DNA of 64,000 nucleotides, taken from Pardosa pseudoannulata (lineage: Eukaryota; Arthropoda; Arachnida; Araneae; Lycosidae). Positions 33,363 through 45,782 of this stretch are shown piece after piece. Made by a program: the position numbers and the translations under genes. The notes beneath the pieces were generated by a model, which saw only the letters and a program-made list of their open reading frames with translations, was not told the DNA's origin and made no database searches. Position 1 is the first letter of the stretch, and each line of letters opens with the position of its first letter. The stretch spans positions 104,028,387-104,092,386 of the forward strand of contig CM063503.1 in NCBI GenBank assembly GCA_032207245.1, in the 5' to 3' direction.

Positions 33363-33572
33363 TCAGATCACGACCAACTGTTTAAAGTCTATTCTAAATG
33401 TCTAAAAACATTATTCATGAATTTCAGCATGAAATGACGACGCAGAACTCATTTGCCCTCAGCCTACAGATTTTTGATGGAAAAAGGAAAAAAATTCGTC
33501 CATGCTCGACGTTAAAATTTCTCCACAATGGATTTTAGATTCTTCACTAAAGTAGACTTAGTTTATAAATTT

Positions 33573-33712
33573 TGATCGCTTTAGAGTATGGATTGCTTTT
33601 GAAACTAGAGAGCTAATCAATATACTATTTGAAGTCCACTCCGAAAAGCTAGAAATATGCATGGGAACATATACTCTAACCCACCAACTGTTCCGATCGC
33701 CATCATTCTAGT
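33573..33712 (-). repeat. Worn SINE, near full length
   Basis: AGAGAGCTAATCAATATACT, TTTGAAGTCCACTCCGAAAA and GATCGCCATCATTC lie in the order of the common SINE but are heavily substituted. It is probably among the oldest copies. Confidence 0.55.
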
Positions 33713-36700
33713 ATTCAGTTATCATCAAACAGAGCCTTGTGAGAAAAAGCCACTTTTTTTTTCCCCGGCTGATACGACTTAACTGAAGTAAGTTTTATTT
33801 GCGATCTCATATCCCAACGCATATCCCAAAATACGGAAAGAAAACTTGTCCTCTCCCAAAATGTATCTTGCAGCTGAGCAGTTAACTTCAGGGCAGACAA
33901 TGTGTGATCAAGAATTCAATTGAACTAGTCGAAAATTAAGGATCCAAGAAATTTCAAATTAGTTCAGAATCAATTAGGTTTGGCATGAAGTGCCAATTTC
34001 GAAGGATACCAACGAAATAATACGAGGTCAATGTATTATCTTCTACGTGTTGAAAGAAAATTCTTATTTTAAAAAAACCTATAGAAGATGGCTTCTCAAA
34101 TGGCAATTTTTATGGTAATTCAAACGCAGAAAGAAAGAGAAACTCTGCATATGCTTGAGAGATAAAGCCCAGTCTAACACTATCATCCCACACGAAAGCC
34201 TTAAGAAATCTCTCGAGATACGTAATCTGCTCTAAAAGCACTTTTAAGTGGTAAGCCACTCTTCTGACTTTAAACAATCTTATCTACAAACTTTTTACTT
34301 AATCCCAGTTTTCTACAACATCTGCACCTCCAGCATTAGAAGTTGAAAAATAAACAAGGAGTACGTTAAATGCAGACAAAGGCTCGCAAATCAAACGATC
34401 TCGCATCAAACAGAGCTCAAAGCCAGCTATTTAGCTGCATTATTGTACTCTCTGCCACGAAGAGAAGTAAAACGCTAATAAAACGAAGAAAGCACCTAAA
34501 TAAATTTGTATACAATAAAAGCTGTTTTGATTACATAAACACACATAAGATATCGCGTAACATACAATTCATATCCTGAGACATTCACTTGTAATTTTTG
34601 CTCAATACGACCGTATTATTTTGCGGGTGGTCGCAATAGATTGCACGTCCAGTTTTACAGACGAATATTTTGAGAACAATTTCTTTTAAGATAAGAGTGC
34701 AAGATAGTTAAGGTCACATACATTAATTTTAAAAGAATTCGAAAAAAAAAGAAAAAAAATGCTTATATGTAAGAGTGAACTTCTAGAAACTCTTACCTGA
34801 ATGTTAAGCGAAAGAATGGTTATTTTAAATTTCATAGCCTCTCCGCAGCAAGTACTTTAATTCTTCAATAGATCCATGGCAATTATTTTAAAGTACACTT
34901 TAAATTTGTCCTATCTGAAAAAGAATAAATAAATATCAATAAATAAGTACCGCCAAATAAGGAAAAGCACGCACATACACGAGGATTACACAAAATCAAA
35001 AGTGGATCAGTGGTTTGTGCACCACGGAATGTTTCAGGTCCAAAATTCAGTTATTCTACTTAATGGTCCTGTAAACTAAAATCTCTCTGTTCTGGGAAAC
35101 GCTCTATCGTTGTTGGAAAATTTTTCATCCGGGACTTCCATGTTTTTAGATGAGTCGCGAAAGGTACCTAACTGGATGTTCTCTCAATCGATACACACAC
35201 GTACATCACATATTTCTAAATTGACAAAAATCAAATACTAATGTTTTAGAAAACTGCCAAAAGTGTAGTGAACTTAACAACTACGGAAACTTATTTTTAA
35301 CGTTGAATCGTTAAAATATTTAAGCATTCTCAATAACATTTAACATTGTGAACGTTGAATTGCTGGGAGGAGCTGCAACACAAGAATATTGGACAAATAT
35401 GCTCTGTTTGTAAGGATTTACTACACGGTTGCTATTTACACAGGGACCTACAGCTTGAAGCTAAACTAGTAAATTTTAGATATCTAATAAAGACTGTTTA
35501 TCAAATTTTACAATAGTGGTAACTCAAAAACACAGATTTTGACTTTGCCACTTTGTAAATACATGCGATATATATTTAAAGTATCCTTTGTAATACTGAA
35601 AAAAAATTGTTATACGTAAAGTGAAAAGTTTTATTCCTAACACTACAATTGGCGTTCTTTAACAACAACCACCACAGTATAGATATAATAATGCAATTTA
35701 TAAATCTCAATAATGATGCTTTCTTCCTGTGTGTATTAACTCGCGTGTATTGTTGCGCCATTTGTGATAAAAATCAAATCTTGAGTCATTCACATTTCAT
35801 TATAAAAAATGAGTCACGGGATATTTAGATAAGACCTGCAAAATCATCCACGCTTATGGCCAAAAAATGAAAAGGAAGAAGCATAGACGTACATTCAAAG
35901 AATTCCGTATTAAGCAACGAAATATAGATCGCCTTATCTGCCTGAAGTAATACGATAGCCAGCTAAAACCATGAATGATTTTTCTCATTAGTTACACTAG
36001 CAGTGTTTTTTTTTTCTTACTCGTGTTGGCAATTTAACACAAATTTAATAGCATGTACCAGACATCTATCAAAGATAGTGTAAAAGGGCAAAGCAATCAA
36101 TGAATGGTGTTAAAATCCGGTCTATAAATAGCATCTATGTGATGAAAAAATAGTAAGAAACACTACGTCAAAGGATGAAAACATCAGTTCATGCCACTAT
36201 AATACATGTAAATTGAATAATAATTTAGTAAACTCTGGGCCCACCTATTGGGCTTGATAAAAAGGTGTAGCCAAATTTTATAAATTTTTATTTTATTTAC
36301 AGTTTAACTATTCAGATTAATTTAATCTTTTAAGTACTTATGCGATGAATTCCGGACCAATTAAATGAGTTCTCTAAAAATTGAAAGAAAAGCTCAAAAA
36401 ATGTAAATATTTTTAAAAAATTAAAAAGGGAGCATATTAGAAAATAGAGGGAAAATACACTACCAATTGTGTTTCACTATTTGTTGAAATTACAGTGCAC
36501 AAGGCAATAACTACAATACATAAGAAAAACCGATTCTCTTTTGCAATCGGTATTTCCACATAAGATAAATCATCGTTTGGCCAATGTTGTTATATGTCTT
36601 ACGCAATTTCGGCATCAACTAGCATAGAATATAGCAAAAAGAAAAATACATAAACAATTCTTTTTAATTCTATTGCAAAGAAATAAAGCCATTTATGTTT

Positions 36701-36984
36701 TTAAATTCATTTTGAATTAATTATAAGGCGCCGCCGAATACGCAACGATATATCATTGTTTGGAATCAAAAAGGTTAAAGGAACCGCCTCAAAAACTAAA
36801 GTTTCTAATAAAAAATACTCAAAATACTCAAGTAAAGAAAATTTATCATAGAATATAAGTTTTAAATCCGTACAAATTCAATGTTTTAAAATTTTTAAAT
36901 TAAAATACGAATTATACCGCTAGTCGGAAAAGTGAAACACCAGAATATAGTTATGCTTAATTCATTTTTAATTTTTTAGGGAGG
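33713..36984. other. AT-rich stretch, no gene seen
   Basis: About 3.3 kb without clear elements. A weak SINE-like patch (CAGGGACCTACAGCTTGAAG near 35442-35461) may be a remnant. Frames of 61-69 codons (33715-33900, 34370-34579, 35576-35761) match nothing known. Confidence 0.4.
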
Positions 36985-37163
36985 TTTGAGGTTTGGTTTG
37001 GAGTACTACGGTCTACTTTTTGCAACACGAGGGCTAATGAGACCGGGACCGACAATTTAAAGCCGATTCCGAAAGGCTACGAACATTCATACCACTGTGG
37101 GATTCGAACCCACGAACTCTGGTAACAAAGGCCAGCACCCTAACCAATAGGCCATCGTTCGGC
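36985..37163 (-). mobile_element. tRNA-derived SINE, full length
   Basis: The minus-strand head is GCCGAACGATGGCCTATTGG, with B box GGGTTCGAATCCCAC, central block CCTTTCGGAATCGGCTTTAA and tail CCAAACCAAACC. The flanks share TTTTTxGGxxAGG-like sequence, but an exact duplication was not resolved. Confidence 0.88.
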
Positions 37164-37214
37164 TTTTTGGTTAGGAGAGAGATAAGAAGGAAATCCACTA
37201 GTAAAAATTCTCCA

Positions 37215-37365
37215 AGGTTTGTTTAAAAAGGAATCTTATTTATTACATGGCTGCATGAGAGTTAATTAACCAGACTTTCTATTTAAAGCTGATTCCAGAC
37301 TACAAATAGAATTCACGCCAGCAAGATTCAGACTCACCCCACAAAAGTAACATCGTCCGGCCATT
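37215..37365 (-). repeat. Worn SINE beside a fresh one
   Basis: GGCTGCATGAGAGTTAAT, TATTTAAAGCTGATTCCAGA and ATCGTCCGGCCAT fit the SINE order with many losses. It is clearly much older than its neighbour 50 bp away. Confidence 0.6.
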
Positions 37366-38368
37366 TTTCCGAGAACTTATCATTATAACTGTCTTTTCCC
37401 CCAACAAAATAGGCCTAATTATTTCAGTCTTCTTAAAGCTACCTAAAAAAAAAATTAGCTTTCGACAACAGACGAGAAGAAAATCTGAAAAGCACAAACT
37501 GAAAACTATACTTATGAATATTAAATTTTGCTGCAGTATTATTGAGAGGCGATTCCCTTTCTTTCTAGCTTGTTAAGAGTTTAAATGAAAATTATTTTTA
37601 AACGGAGATGTTGACCTGTATTAGATAAAGGTATATTCGACATAAAAATATATCCTATTATCCCCTTGCATCTTATTATTCTCCACTTCAGTAGGTGGCA
37701 CATAAATATCGCTCGATTTTGTTTTAGTTGATGAATACATGAAAAGAACGGCCAAAAATTAATGAGCATTCACAGCTCTTGGCAGTTGATGATTTCATCC
37801 TCCTACTAACATATTCAAAAGCTACAATAAGGCGCAGCCCTATTTTACATTCCGCTGACATCCATAGAAAGGAGTGATCCCATTTCTACGCTGCTTGATA
37901 GAAACAACTTAGATCTGTTAAAAATTCCAGCTGACTCAGGGCTGAAAATAAAAGGAACCGTAATCAGTTAGAAACGGCTCTACAACCCTTAATTTCGACA
38001 CCAAAAACGTGAATGCACTCACGTATTCGTTAAAGAAAAGGGAAAATTCTGTACACCTTTTGTTTAGACGCGTCCTACTTGTAAGCTTCCACGATAAAGA
38101 ATCATAAGATTGATATTTAAGCATAAATACATAAATATAATTCTAGTAAAACGTTAAATAGTTAAACAGCTCTGACATTTCACACAACACAATATCATTG
38201 ATACGAATGAAAACAAAAGTGTAATGTTTTTCTCATAAAAGCAACTGATTTCTATCTTAAGTTTGCCCAACTGATTTTGTAAGCTGCTTTAGAAATGCAT
38301 TTCATTATGTGAGATGCATTGTATGTGCATACATAGCGAGTAGTAAAGAATGTACCCTTTTCTAAAAA
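37366..38368. other. AT-rich stretch, nothing recognised
   Basis: Several 62-65 codon minus frames, none with a recognisable domain. Confidence 0.4.
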
Positions 38369-38495
38369 TCAATTGACCAGCATTACTGCTCTTATTATTT
38401 TTTTCCTTCAAACTATTAAGCAATTTAAAAATGAAATAAAGTTAGAAGTGAGGCAGGAAAACAGTCTTAGTCTTCTCCCTGATATATTAGAATCG
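38369..38495 (+). repeat. Diverged duplicate unit 1
   Basis: TTGACCAGCATTACTGC, TTTTTTTCCTTC, CTATTAAGCAAT, ATGAAATAAAGTTAGAAGT and AACAGTCTTAG recur in order at 39739-39870. Translated from the same point both give TSITAL, then IKQ, then NEIxLEVR. This may be an exon-like duplicate or an unrecognised repeat. Unit 1 lacks the CAG acceptor seen in unit 2. Confidence 0.6.
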
Positions 38496-38799
38496 TTTAT
38501 ATTCCAAAAGCAAGGTAATATATCAAAGTTTTTCTTTTTTTCCCTAATTTACAACAATAAGGGTTATTTTAAATATTGAAATGGTTCCATTATAAATTTC
38601 GCGAATTCCACCTCGGATCCCAAAGTTTTACAGGACAGGCAGAATTCTCAAAGTTTGTAACTGAAAGGAATGACACTGATTATAATAAAATTAATACTTT
38701 TCTATTGTTTTATTGATTATCATTGTTTGAATTATAAACAGCTGTTCTATCCTTAACTTAAGAAAACAAAATTATAATGTGTTGTTCTCCCTCTCATAC

Positions 38800-38956
38800 G
38801 GCCGATTGGTTAGGGTGCTGTCGGTGCCGGAGTTCGTGGGTTCTAATCCCTTTGGTAATCCCCCGTTCGGAATCGGCTTTAAGCTGTAGGTCCTGGTCTC
38901 ATTAGCCCTCTTGTTGCAAAAAAAAGTACACCGTAGCACTCCAAACCAAACCAAAA
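38800..38956 (+). mobile_element. SINE lacking its first bases, 14-bp target duplication
   Basis: It begins at GGCCGATTGGTTAGGG, so the first ten or so bases of the tRNA head are missing. It has B box GGGTTCTAATCCC, central block CCGTTCGGAATCGGCTTTAA and tail CCAAACCAAACCAAAA. Flanks are TCTCCCTCTCATAC (38786-38799) and TCTCCCTCACATAC (38957-38970). A gap of about 20 bases upstream of the central block removes the CATGGATGTTCGTAG segment. Confidence 0.93.
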
Positions 38957-38970
38957 TCTCCCTCACATAC

Positions 38971-39738
38971 ACTACCTATTTGATATATATAATGGGACTA
39001 GCCAGAATAAAATTCATGCGAGGTTTTTTTCATAGATTGCAAAGGCCTGGTATACGGAGAGCAAAATGCAGCTCTGAGAGACGAATGCATTTTTTCCACA
39101 AAACTCGGGTTCTGTTCATAATTTAAAACAGCTTTATTATTTCATAACTTTTCCGCTAAAATTTATTAAATTTATCTTAAACATCAATATTACAATTAAG
39201 GAAAGAAGTTTGCCATCCAATTCCAATTTTCGGTGAAATAAATTGCTGTGAATCTTTGTAAAATTAAAAGATCCTTGTAGCACAGAATTGCTACAAACGA
39301 TTTTAAATAAGTTTATGCCAAATTAGATAAAATCTTAAAATATTTCTGTTTTAATTGAAATTTTGAAAGAGTTTTGAATTTTCTTTCTCTTAATTGCGGT
39401 TTGTCTTCATTACATACCATTTAACATTTAAGTCTTCAGTTGGATATAGTTTTCAGTTTTTTTTTGGTAAATTTCTTTTTAAAAAAAACCAAGGCCTACA
39501 GCTATAGATTTTCTGTAACACAACATTCGCTATAAATTACTTTAAAAGAATAAAGTCTTTGGGGACGGAAAAATTACCAATGTAAATAGTGAAACTGACG
39601 GAAAATCGCACTGAAAGGAATCTAACAAGTGATTACAAGCGACATACTGCTATGAAACATGATAATCGTCAACTCAGGACATATCCCAGAGTGAGAGAGA
39701 GAGTAGAGGGAGAAGGGAAGGGAAAAAAAACTGCCCTC
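38971..39738. other. AT-rich stretch, nothing recognised
   Basis: A short purine-rich GAGAGAGAGAGTAGAGGGAG patch lies at about 39692-39711. No gene. Confidence 0.4.
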
Positions 39739-39870
39739 ATTAGTTGACCAGCATTACTGCACTTTTTTTTTTCCTTGCAGCGATTAAGCAATATGAAGTC
39801 AATGTAACGGTCAATGAAATAAATTTAGAAGTTAGGGAGAAAAAACAGTCTAAGCAGCAGTCCATCCTAA
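39739..39870 (+). repeat. Diverged duplicate unit 2, exon-like
   Basis: TTTTTTTTTCCTTGCAG ends at about 39780, a good splice acceptor by sequence. It is followed by an open frame that continues to 39938 and includes QYEVNVTVNEINLEVR. The frame matches no family I recognise. Similarity to unit 1 (38369-38495) is clear but patchy. A minus-strand frame over the same bases is a shadow. Confidence 0.55.
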
Positions 39871-40179
39871 TTATGCGGAATGAATATACAACGCTTTCAT
39901 ACATACCAATTTCTTCCGACATTTTTCGCGTTTCTTAAAAAAGAAAAACATTCCCCAAGAGCTGTTTTCTTTCTGGTCTTTTGAATATCATGCATAGCTG
40001 CTTAAGAGTGGCTTTTTTTTTTTTTTCCTCTTTGTATCAGCAACTAGGCATCGCGTCACAGAGATACCATTTTATTTTAAAAAGTAGTATTGAAAGTTGT
40101 ATAGTCATATAATAAAACAAAATTACAACCTCGTGATATTTGTGAATACTGACATTTCCATAAGTCTGATTAAAACATA
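39871..40179. other. AT-rich spacer
   Basis: Poly-T run near 40012-40027. Nothing else recognised. Confidence 0.4.
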
Positions 40180-40187
40180 CTTCGAAG

Positions 40188-41008
40188 CAGGGTTGGCATG
40201 ATTTAAATCAGTTGATTTTTTTGAAAAAATCAACTGATTTAAATAATTTTTTTTTTCACTTTTCTTAAAACCTAATTTGAAAGACAGGAGAATTGGGAAT
40301 CAGTCAGCACAGAATTACCAATAAGTAAATAAGTGTAAATAGATAGTATGTTTTCTAAGAATTTAGGGGTTGTTATGAGAAATTATGTAGTAGGGGTAGG
40401 TACGACTAGTTATGACTAGTGGAATTCATTTTATGTAATGGGAGGTAAAGAGAGTATTACAGAACTTGAAATCCAGTTTATCTCCGAAATAACAACAGCC
40501 GTCACATTATCTACTAGAATGGAAAGACAATTTTCTTCTTTTGGTATTTTTCATTCTAACCTTCGTAACCAATTAAGAGTGGATACGACATTGAAACTAG
40601 TGTTTATTGAAACAGTTAAATCCATAATTCATTACTTAAAAAATATTGAAATAATTGTGAATTTTTTTTAATAAATAGTTTGCACTAAATGAATACTTAA
40701 TTTGTTCTTTAAATTTACATCTTATTTAGTTTGCACCATCCAATTACAAAATATTGAAATGTATTTAGATTAAAATTTATGTATTTAATTTTAGGTAATC
40801 GGTGTGTAGAATATACTAGATAGATAAGTTGTTACTTAAAACAAACTATTCCATGTATATTGCAAAATATATAAAAACACAACAATAATTAAAATTAGAA
40901 ATCAGAAAAAAATCAAATCTGATTTAAATCGAAAAAATCTGATTTAAATCAAATAAATCTGATTTTTTTTATTTTTTTAAAAAAAATCATGATTTTTTTC
41001 CAACCTTG
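40188..41008 (+). mobile_element. hAT relic with GATTTAAATC arrays, copy 2
   Basis: The ends CAGGGTTGGCATGATTTAAA and TTTTCCAACCTTG are flanked by the exact 8-bp duplication CTTCGAAG (40180-40187 and 41009-41016). It is about 820 bp and aligns along its length with copy 1 at 9743-10592. Near the left end a 21-bp perfect inverted repeat (40201-40221 and 40224-40244) leaves only 2 bases between the arms. It retains the same transposase C-terminal scrap. Confidence 0.95.
40438..40671 (+). pseudogene. hAT transposase C-terminal dimerisation fragment
   Basis: The 77-codon frame contains STRMERQFSSFGIFHSNL and then RNQLRVDTTLKLVFIETVKS. It shares the M-E/I-E-R-Q-F-S core and R-N-x-L with 10018-10206. 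After VFIETVKS the frame differs from copy 1 because of a small indel. Catalytic domains are absent. Confidence 0.82.
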
Positions 41009-41016
41009 CTTCGAAG

Positions 41017-42584
41017 TGTGCACCTTGAGAGCATGTAAATCTCCATCGAGCTATTTGGAAGAAATATAGTACACTACTTCTCCACGAAAGTTGTCTCCGT
41101 CCAATTTGGCACTACAGTCAATTAGAAATATTTTACTTGATCAAATCGCCGGTGTTCAAGCAAAACTCACTAAATCCAAAAATTTAGAGATGATTCAGGG
41201 GTAAATACAACTTCATCTCTAATGAATGCCTACGAACTAATTCAAGGCATAAATCAGTCATTAAAACATCAGTAAACATACCGCTACAAATACTGTTAAA
41301 ATTCACAAAATAATATTTAGTATTATTTTGTGAAAACCCCCTAATTGTAATTGGATATATATCAGTTTTTGATTTAGTGACTTTTTCTTCAATGCCGATG
41401 AAATAATCTATTTTAATAATGTATTGTCAAAATGCACCATATTGTTGATTGATTGTATGTTTCGTAAACTTTGGGGAGATTTTACCTATACATTCACGAA
41501 CATTTGATTGCATAAAGCACACGCAGTCTTTTTTTTTTTAACTTAAGTTAAACACATATAAACTTGCATGGAAGTAAATGAAAAATGTCGAAGGGAGAAC
41601 ATTACCGATGGATTATAGATTGTCAAACTCTTAATGAACATGTGTAAGTATTTATATTAGGACAATATCCATACCTTTAATGGAAATTTTGGGCGCAAAG
41701 AAGTACTCTGCAAAATAATACCTAAGTGGAGAAATTTCGTGAAAGAAATTTAACGTGAAAAAGAGGCATTTTCAGTAATATGATGACTAAATTTTCAAAA
41801 AGGACGAGAAACATAAATTTAGCTTAAATTATGGATAAAAATTTCTGCGTAGTGTTTTGAACGCATTTATATAAGTATTTAACCAGCATGATTTTATTAA
41901 AAGAAAAAATACATTGATAAACAATTTTTTTGTCCAAGTCATGTGGTAAAATTCGTTTAAAGAAATCATTATATGTAAGCTATGCATCCGTAAAAATTTC
42001 CCTCATAACTTAACATTAAGCTAAAGAAATCAAACACGGTGGGTACTCAGCCACTTTTAAAGGCGATTTGAAATGCTACAGACGTCCATACCAGAAATTG
42101 AACTGAAAGTCAACGTCGGTCAGCCATTACACGGTGAATGAAGTTGTAATTGTTGGTCAACAAATTGAATTAATCATTGGTCAATAAATTGCGTAAGTAC
42201 CATACAAGTAGGCCAATTTTGCTCACTATGAAGGGACACCACAAATGACAACCAAGCCTTACACAGGATCTGAACCAACCTTCTCCAGAATGATAGGTGA
42301 ACACTAGTTTAAAATTTTAAAATCCAAACTTTAACTTTTTTAAATTTTTATGATAATGTTTCTTAAAATCTAATTTTTTATAAGTTCCTGCAAAACTTTT
42401 AATCAACACGCCTCACATACATTAACATAAAAGTGTGTACCCATTTTTTGAGAGTTATGGTTGAACATATTTAGAAAATTTTTAAATAAGGCAAAATTAG
42501 GAGGAAAATTTTTAAATTAAGTACCGAATATTTAATTTTGTTAATGATTTAGTTATTTAATGTATACATAAACGAAGCTTCATA
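41017..42584. other. AT-rich stretch with one hairpin and weak SINE traces
   Basis: A worn SINE-like patch on the minus strand (about 42046-42130: GGCGATTTGAAATGCTACAG, CATACCAGAAATTGAAC, GTCGGTCAGCC) is plausible. Another B-box-like patch (GGATCTGAACC) lies near 42267-42277. No gene. Confidence 0.45.
41302..41334. repeat. Perfect 14-bp hairpin
   Basis: TTCACAAAATAATA and TATTATTTTGTGAA flank a 5-base loop. No U-run terminator context is relevant in a eukaryote. Confidence 0.85.
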
Positions 42585-42752
42585 GCCGAAAGATGTCCGA
42601 ATGGTAGAGAGTTGCTCTCCATAACGGGAATTCAAATCTAACAGCGGGCATGGATGTTCGTAGCCGTTCGAAATCGGTTTTAAGTAATAAGTCCTGGTTT
42701 CATTAGGCTTCGTGTGCAAAACAGACAGCAGAGCTCAAAACCAAAACAAAGA
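42585..42752 (+). mobile_element. SINE, variant head, 10-bp target duplication
   Basis: The head GCCGAAAGATGTCCGAATGG then TAGAGAGTTGCTCTCCATAA belongs with the variant at 23737-23914. The B box is decayed (ATTCAAATCTAAC). The central block GCCGTTCGAAATCGGTTTTA and tail ACCAAAACAAAG follow. AAGCTTCATA is repeated at 42575-42584 and 42753-42762. Confidence 0.9.
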
Positions 42753-42762
42753 AAGCTTCATA

Positions 42763-43625
42763 ACTAAGTTAACAATTCATAAAAATTTACTTTTATAAAA
42801 TAAAATATTCTGTAAGTACACGTAATTGCCGGGAGAGCTTCTAGCAAACTTAATCATCCGTAAAAATCCACCATCTCCTTAAGGGAAGACATGAAACCTC
42901 AGATATGACTACAATATCTAAATTTTCTAGAACAAACTTATTGCCAAATCATCGAACGAAATGTAGCATTACCCGGAACACTTATTCTTAAAATCAGCTT
43001 GCTCTTCAAGCTTTTTTTTTTTTTTAATTTTAAATGGCGGTTATTCAACACTCCTAAAACATCTTGCATTTATTTTTTTATATTAAGTTTTAAGATACTT
43101 TTTTGTCGATCCCATTACTCCCAAAATACCTTCATGTAAATTAATTACTTTTGCATTCATTCACAACCCAGTTTTTTTTAGATGCTTATATGAACTATTA
43201 GCCACAAAATAATGCACAGCAATTTTTAAAAACAAGACATTTTAAGTTACACTCGTATGAAGTCATATTCAATTCACACCGTCATGTGAATACATATATG
43301 ACAATAAATGGATACAATTCTATGAACAGTTTGCTCATCTATATAAGCTATAGAAATAAACGTACGTCATTAGATTTCCGTCATCAAAAATATGTTACTT
43401 TGTCACTAAACTTTGACCACATACTAAGTGTAATCGGGTACGAAATCTTTTTTTTTTTTAATTTTAAAATTTTAAAGTTCATTATTGAAAAACAAAGTTG
43501 GAACACACGACGTCATGTTAGATTTTTAGTTTATGTTTAGAGAAAAATATACTAATATTTCAAATAAGATTCTCAGCCTTTGTTATTTTGAATTTCTGCA
43601 AATAGAGAAACTAAATTTAAAAGTT
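42763..43625. other. AT-rich stretch, no gene seen
   Basis: An 84-codon frame (43286-43540) has no domain I recognise. Confidence 0.4.
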
Positions 43626-43640
43626 GAGTAAGTTTTCAAT

Positions 43641-43824
43641 GATTTTGATTTGATTTGATTTGGAGTGCTACGGTCTACTTTTTGCAACACGAGGGCTAAT
43701 GAGACTGGGACCTACAGCTTAAAGCCGATTACGAACGGCTACGAACAACCATGCCACAGTGGGATTCGAACCCACGAACTCCGGTACGAAGGCCAGCACC
43801 CTAACCAATCGGCCATCGTTTGGC
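43641..43824 (-). mobile_element. tRNA-derived SINE with exact 15-bp target duplication
   Basis: The minus-strand head is GCCAAACGATGGCCGATTGG, with B box GGGTTCGAATCCCAC, central block GCCGTTCGTAATCGGCTTTA and tail CCAAATCAAATCAAAATC. GAGTAAGTTTTCAAT is repeated exactly at 43626-43640 and 43825-43839, which indicates a recent insertion. Confidence 0.96.
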
Positions 43825-43839
43825 GAGTAAGTTTTCAAT

Positions 43840-45774
43840 AGTTGGATAAGTTTATTTGTTTTAAGCTGTTACCAGGTAATGATGGGTACTTACAAATAGA
43901 AAGAATAAGAAAGAATTTTTAAAAAGAAAATACGAAATATTTTTTAAATTTTCAATTTAGTGACTATAGGCAAAAAATGTATGTTGTAAGTTCTATCTTG
44001 AAATGACATAAAAAGGAAGAGGCATAGATAATGAAGATTCCTTCTTTATGCAGATTTCCAGAAAGGACTGAAGTAATAGGTGGAGGACAAAACAAGAAAG
44101 GCTGATAGAAGCTTGTATTTATAAGACTCCATGAAACATACATCGTTTCCATGTTGCCAGTCCCTAAACGACGGACTGGCTACACGAAAACGGTACCATA
44201 TTCCATGACATTCCAATTGACACTTCCAAATCAAGAGGTAAATACAAATGATAATTAGCAAATACAGAGCCTGCGACAAATCGTAGGGGGTAGGGGGAAT
44301 TCTCTTAATTCACACACAAAACCAGTATTTGACTACTACATCAAAAAGGGACTGCAAAAATTTTCTCCCAAAAATATAGCTGGAAGCAAAACCCAGTTCG
44401 TGTCACTGGAATAATTTTAATGCATGAAACCGTGACTAAAGATTTGTCTACAAGAAGAAATCCTCAGTAATACTTCCTGGAACGTCTGTTTCACTTAAGA
44501 TTCCCTCCCCCTTTAAAAAATAAAAACTAGTAAACACACAATATTTGTTTAAACAATTGTTCTCGAACAGTTGCTCAATGCTTTAAAAAATATAAGTTAT
44601 CACGTTTTCAAAGAATCTACGACTACTTTTTATCATAATTTTAGGTAATAAGTGAATAAAGTTCAGCTGAGTTTTTTACATACCAAGGGACATTTTACAT
44701 CTGTTACAATTAATAAGTATTTCGAAGAAGTAATATATCTTGATTTGACAAATCTCAACACAAAATTTGGTATTTTAGTGTAAAAACAAACGAATAAGTA
44801 TCTACCATGAAACAAATTTGGGTATGTTAATTATTTCAGATTTTCCAGAAACGTTTTGATCAACAAACCCTCAGAAAACGTTCATGAAAAGTCCCACGTT
44901 TGTTAAAGTTTACGAAGCCCTGCAATGATTTTGTTCAATAGAATCTTTGCTCTCTCCCATCTACTTCACTAATGAGATAGTGGATTTAAAAAAATATTGT
45001 TTTAATGCTTCGATTTTAATAAGGTATTGGAATAAATTTAAAATTGGGATAAATTTTTAATTGGAATAAAGTTAAAAATCATTAAAAACTTATTTGAGGT
45101 GTAAAATGCTAGGTCTAGTATTTGAAAAGAAAAAAAAACCTGTAGTTCTTTCAGGTAGGTTAAGATTATAGCTAAGAGAGTACCAACTCTTTCTACCTCG
45201 CACATAATAATTACATTGTAAGCAGAACGAATAATTGAATGAACCTAGGATGATTTGGTTGGGTTAATTTTATCTTTAGACGTTAAATCATGAGTGAAGT
45301 ACTTTTTATATAAAATTAATGAACTTCACACGGAACTGTAACACTTTTTGGTCGAAACCTAAGATTCCGCAGTACACTAGTTGATGGTGTACCCAGGAAT
45401 GCTTTACTTGATAGCTAACTTATTCTTTACACTACAATGACACGCTCAACTTGTCATAAGTTTTTAAATGCCAAATACCGATAGTAAACTCATCGTTTAA
45501 TTTAAAATATGTAAAAACAAGTTCAGAAAAATTTCTCATTATATTTTCATTTATAATTATAACTGGGAACACCCTATTGCTTTGTTAGCATAACTGGTCA
45601 GGGGTCAGTTATATTTTTTCTAAAAAAAATACGAGTTATTGAAAAATTTTTGAAAGTTAAGTATAAAAAGAAATGAGCACATTATCACAAACTAAAAGTG
45701 AAATAAATGATGCTAATAAAAAATATAAATATTAGTCAATATAATATTAGTTATAAACTAATAAATATTAGCCA
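43840..45774. other. AT-rich stretch, no gene identified
   Basis: Overlapping minus frames of 62 and 77 codons (43964-44279) lack recognisable domains. No repeat boundaries were noticed. Confidence 0.4.
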
Positions 45775-45782
45775 CCTAAGAA

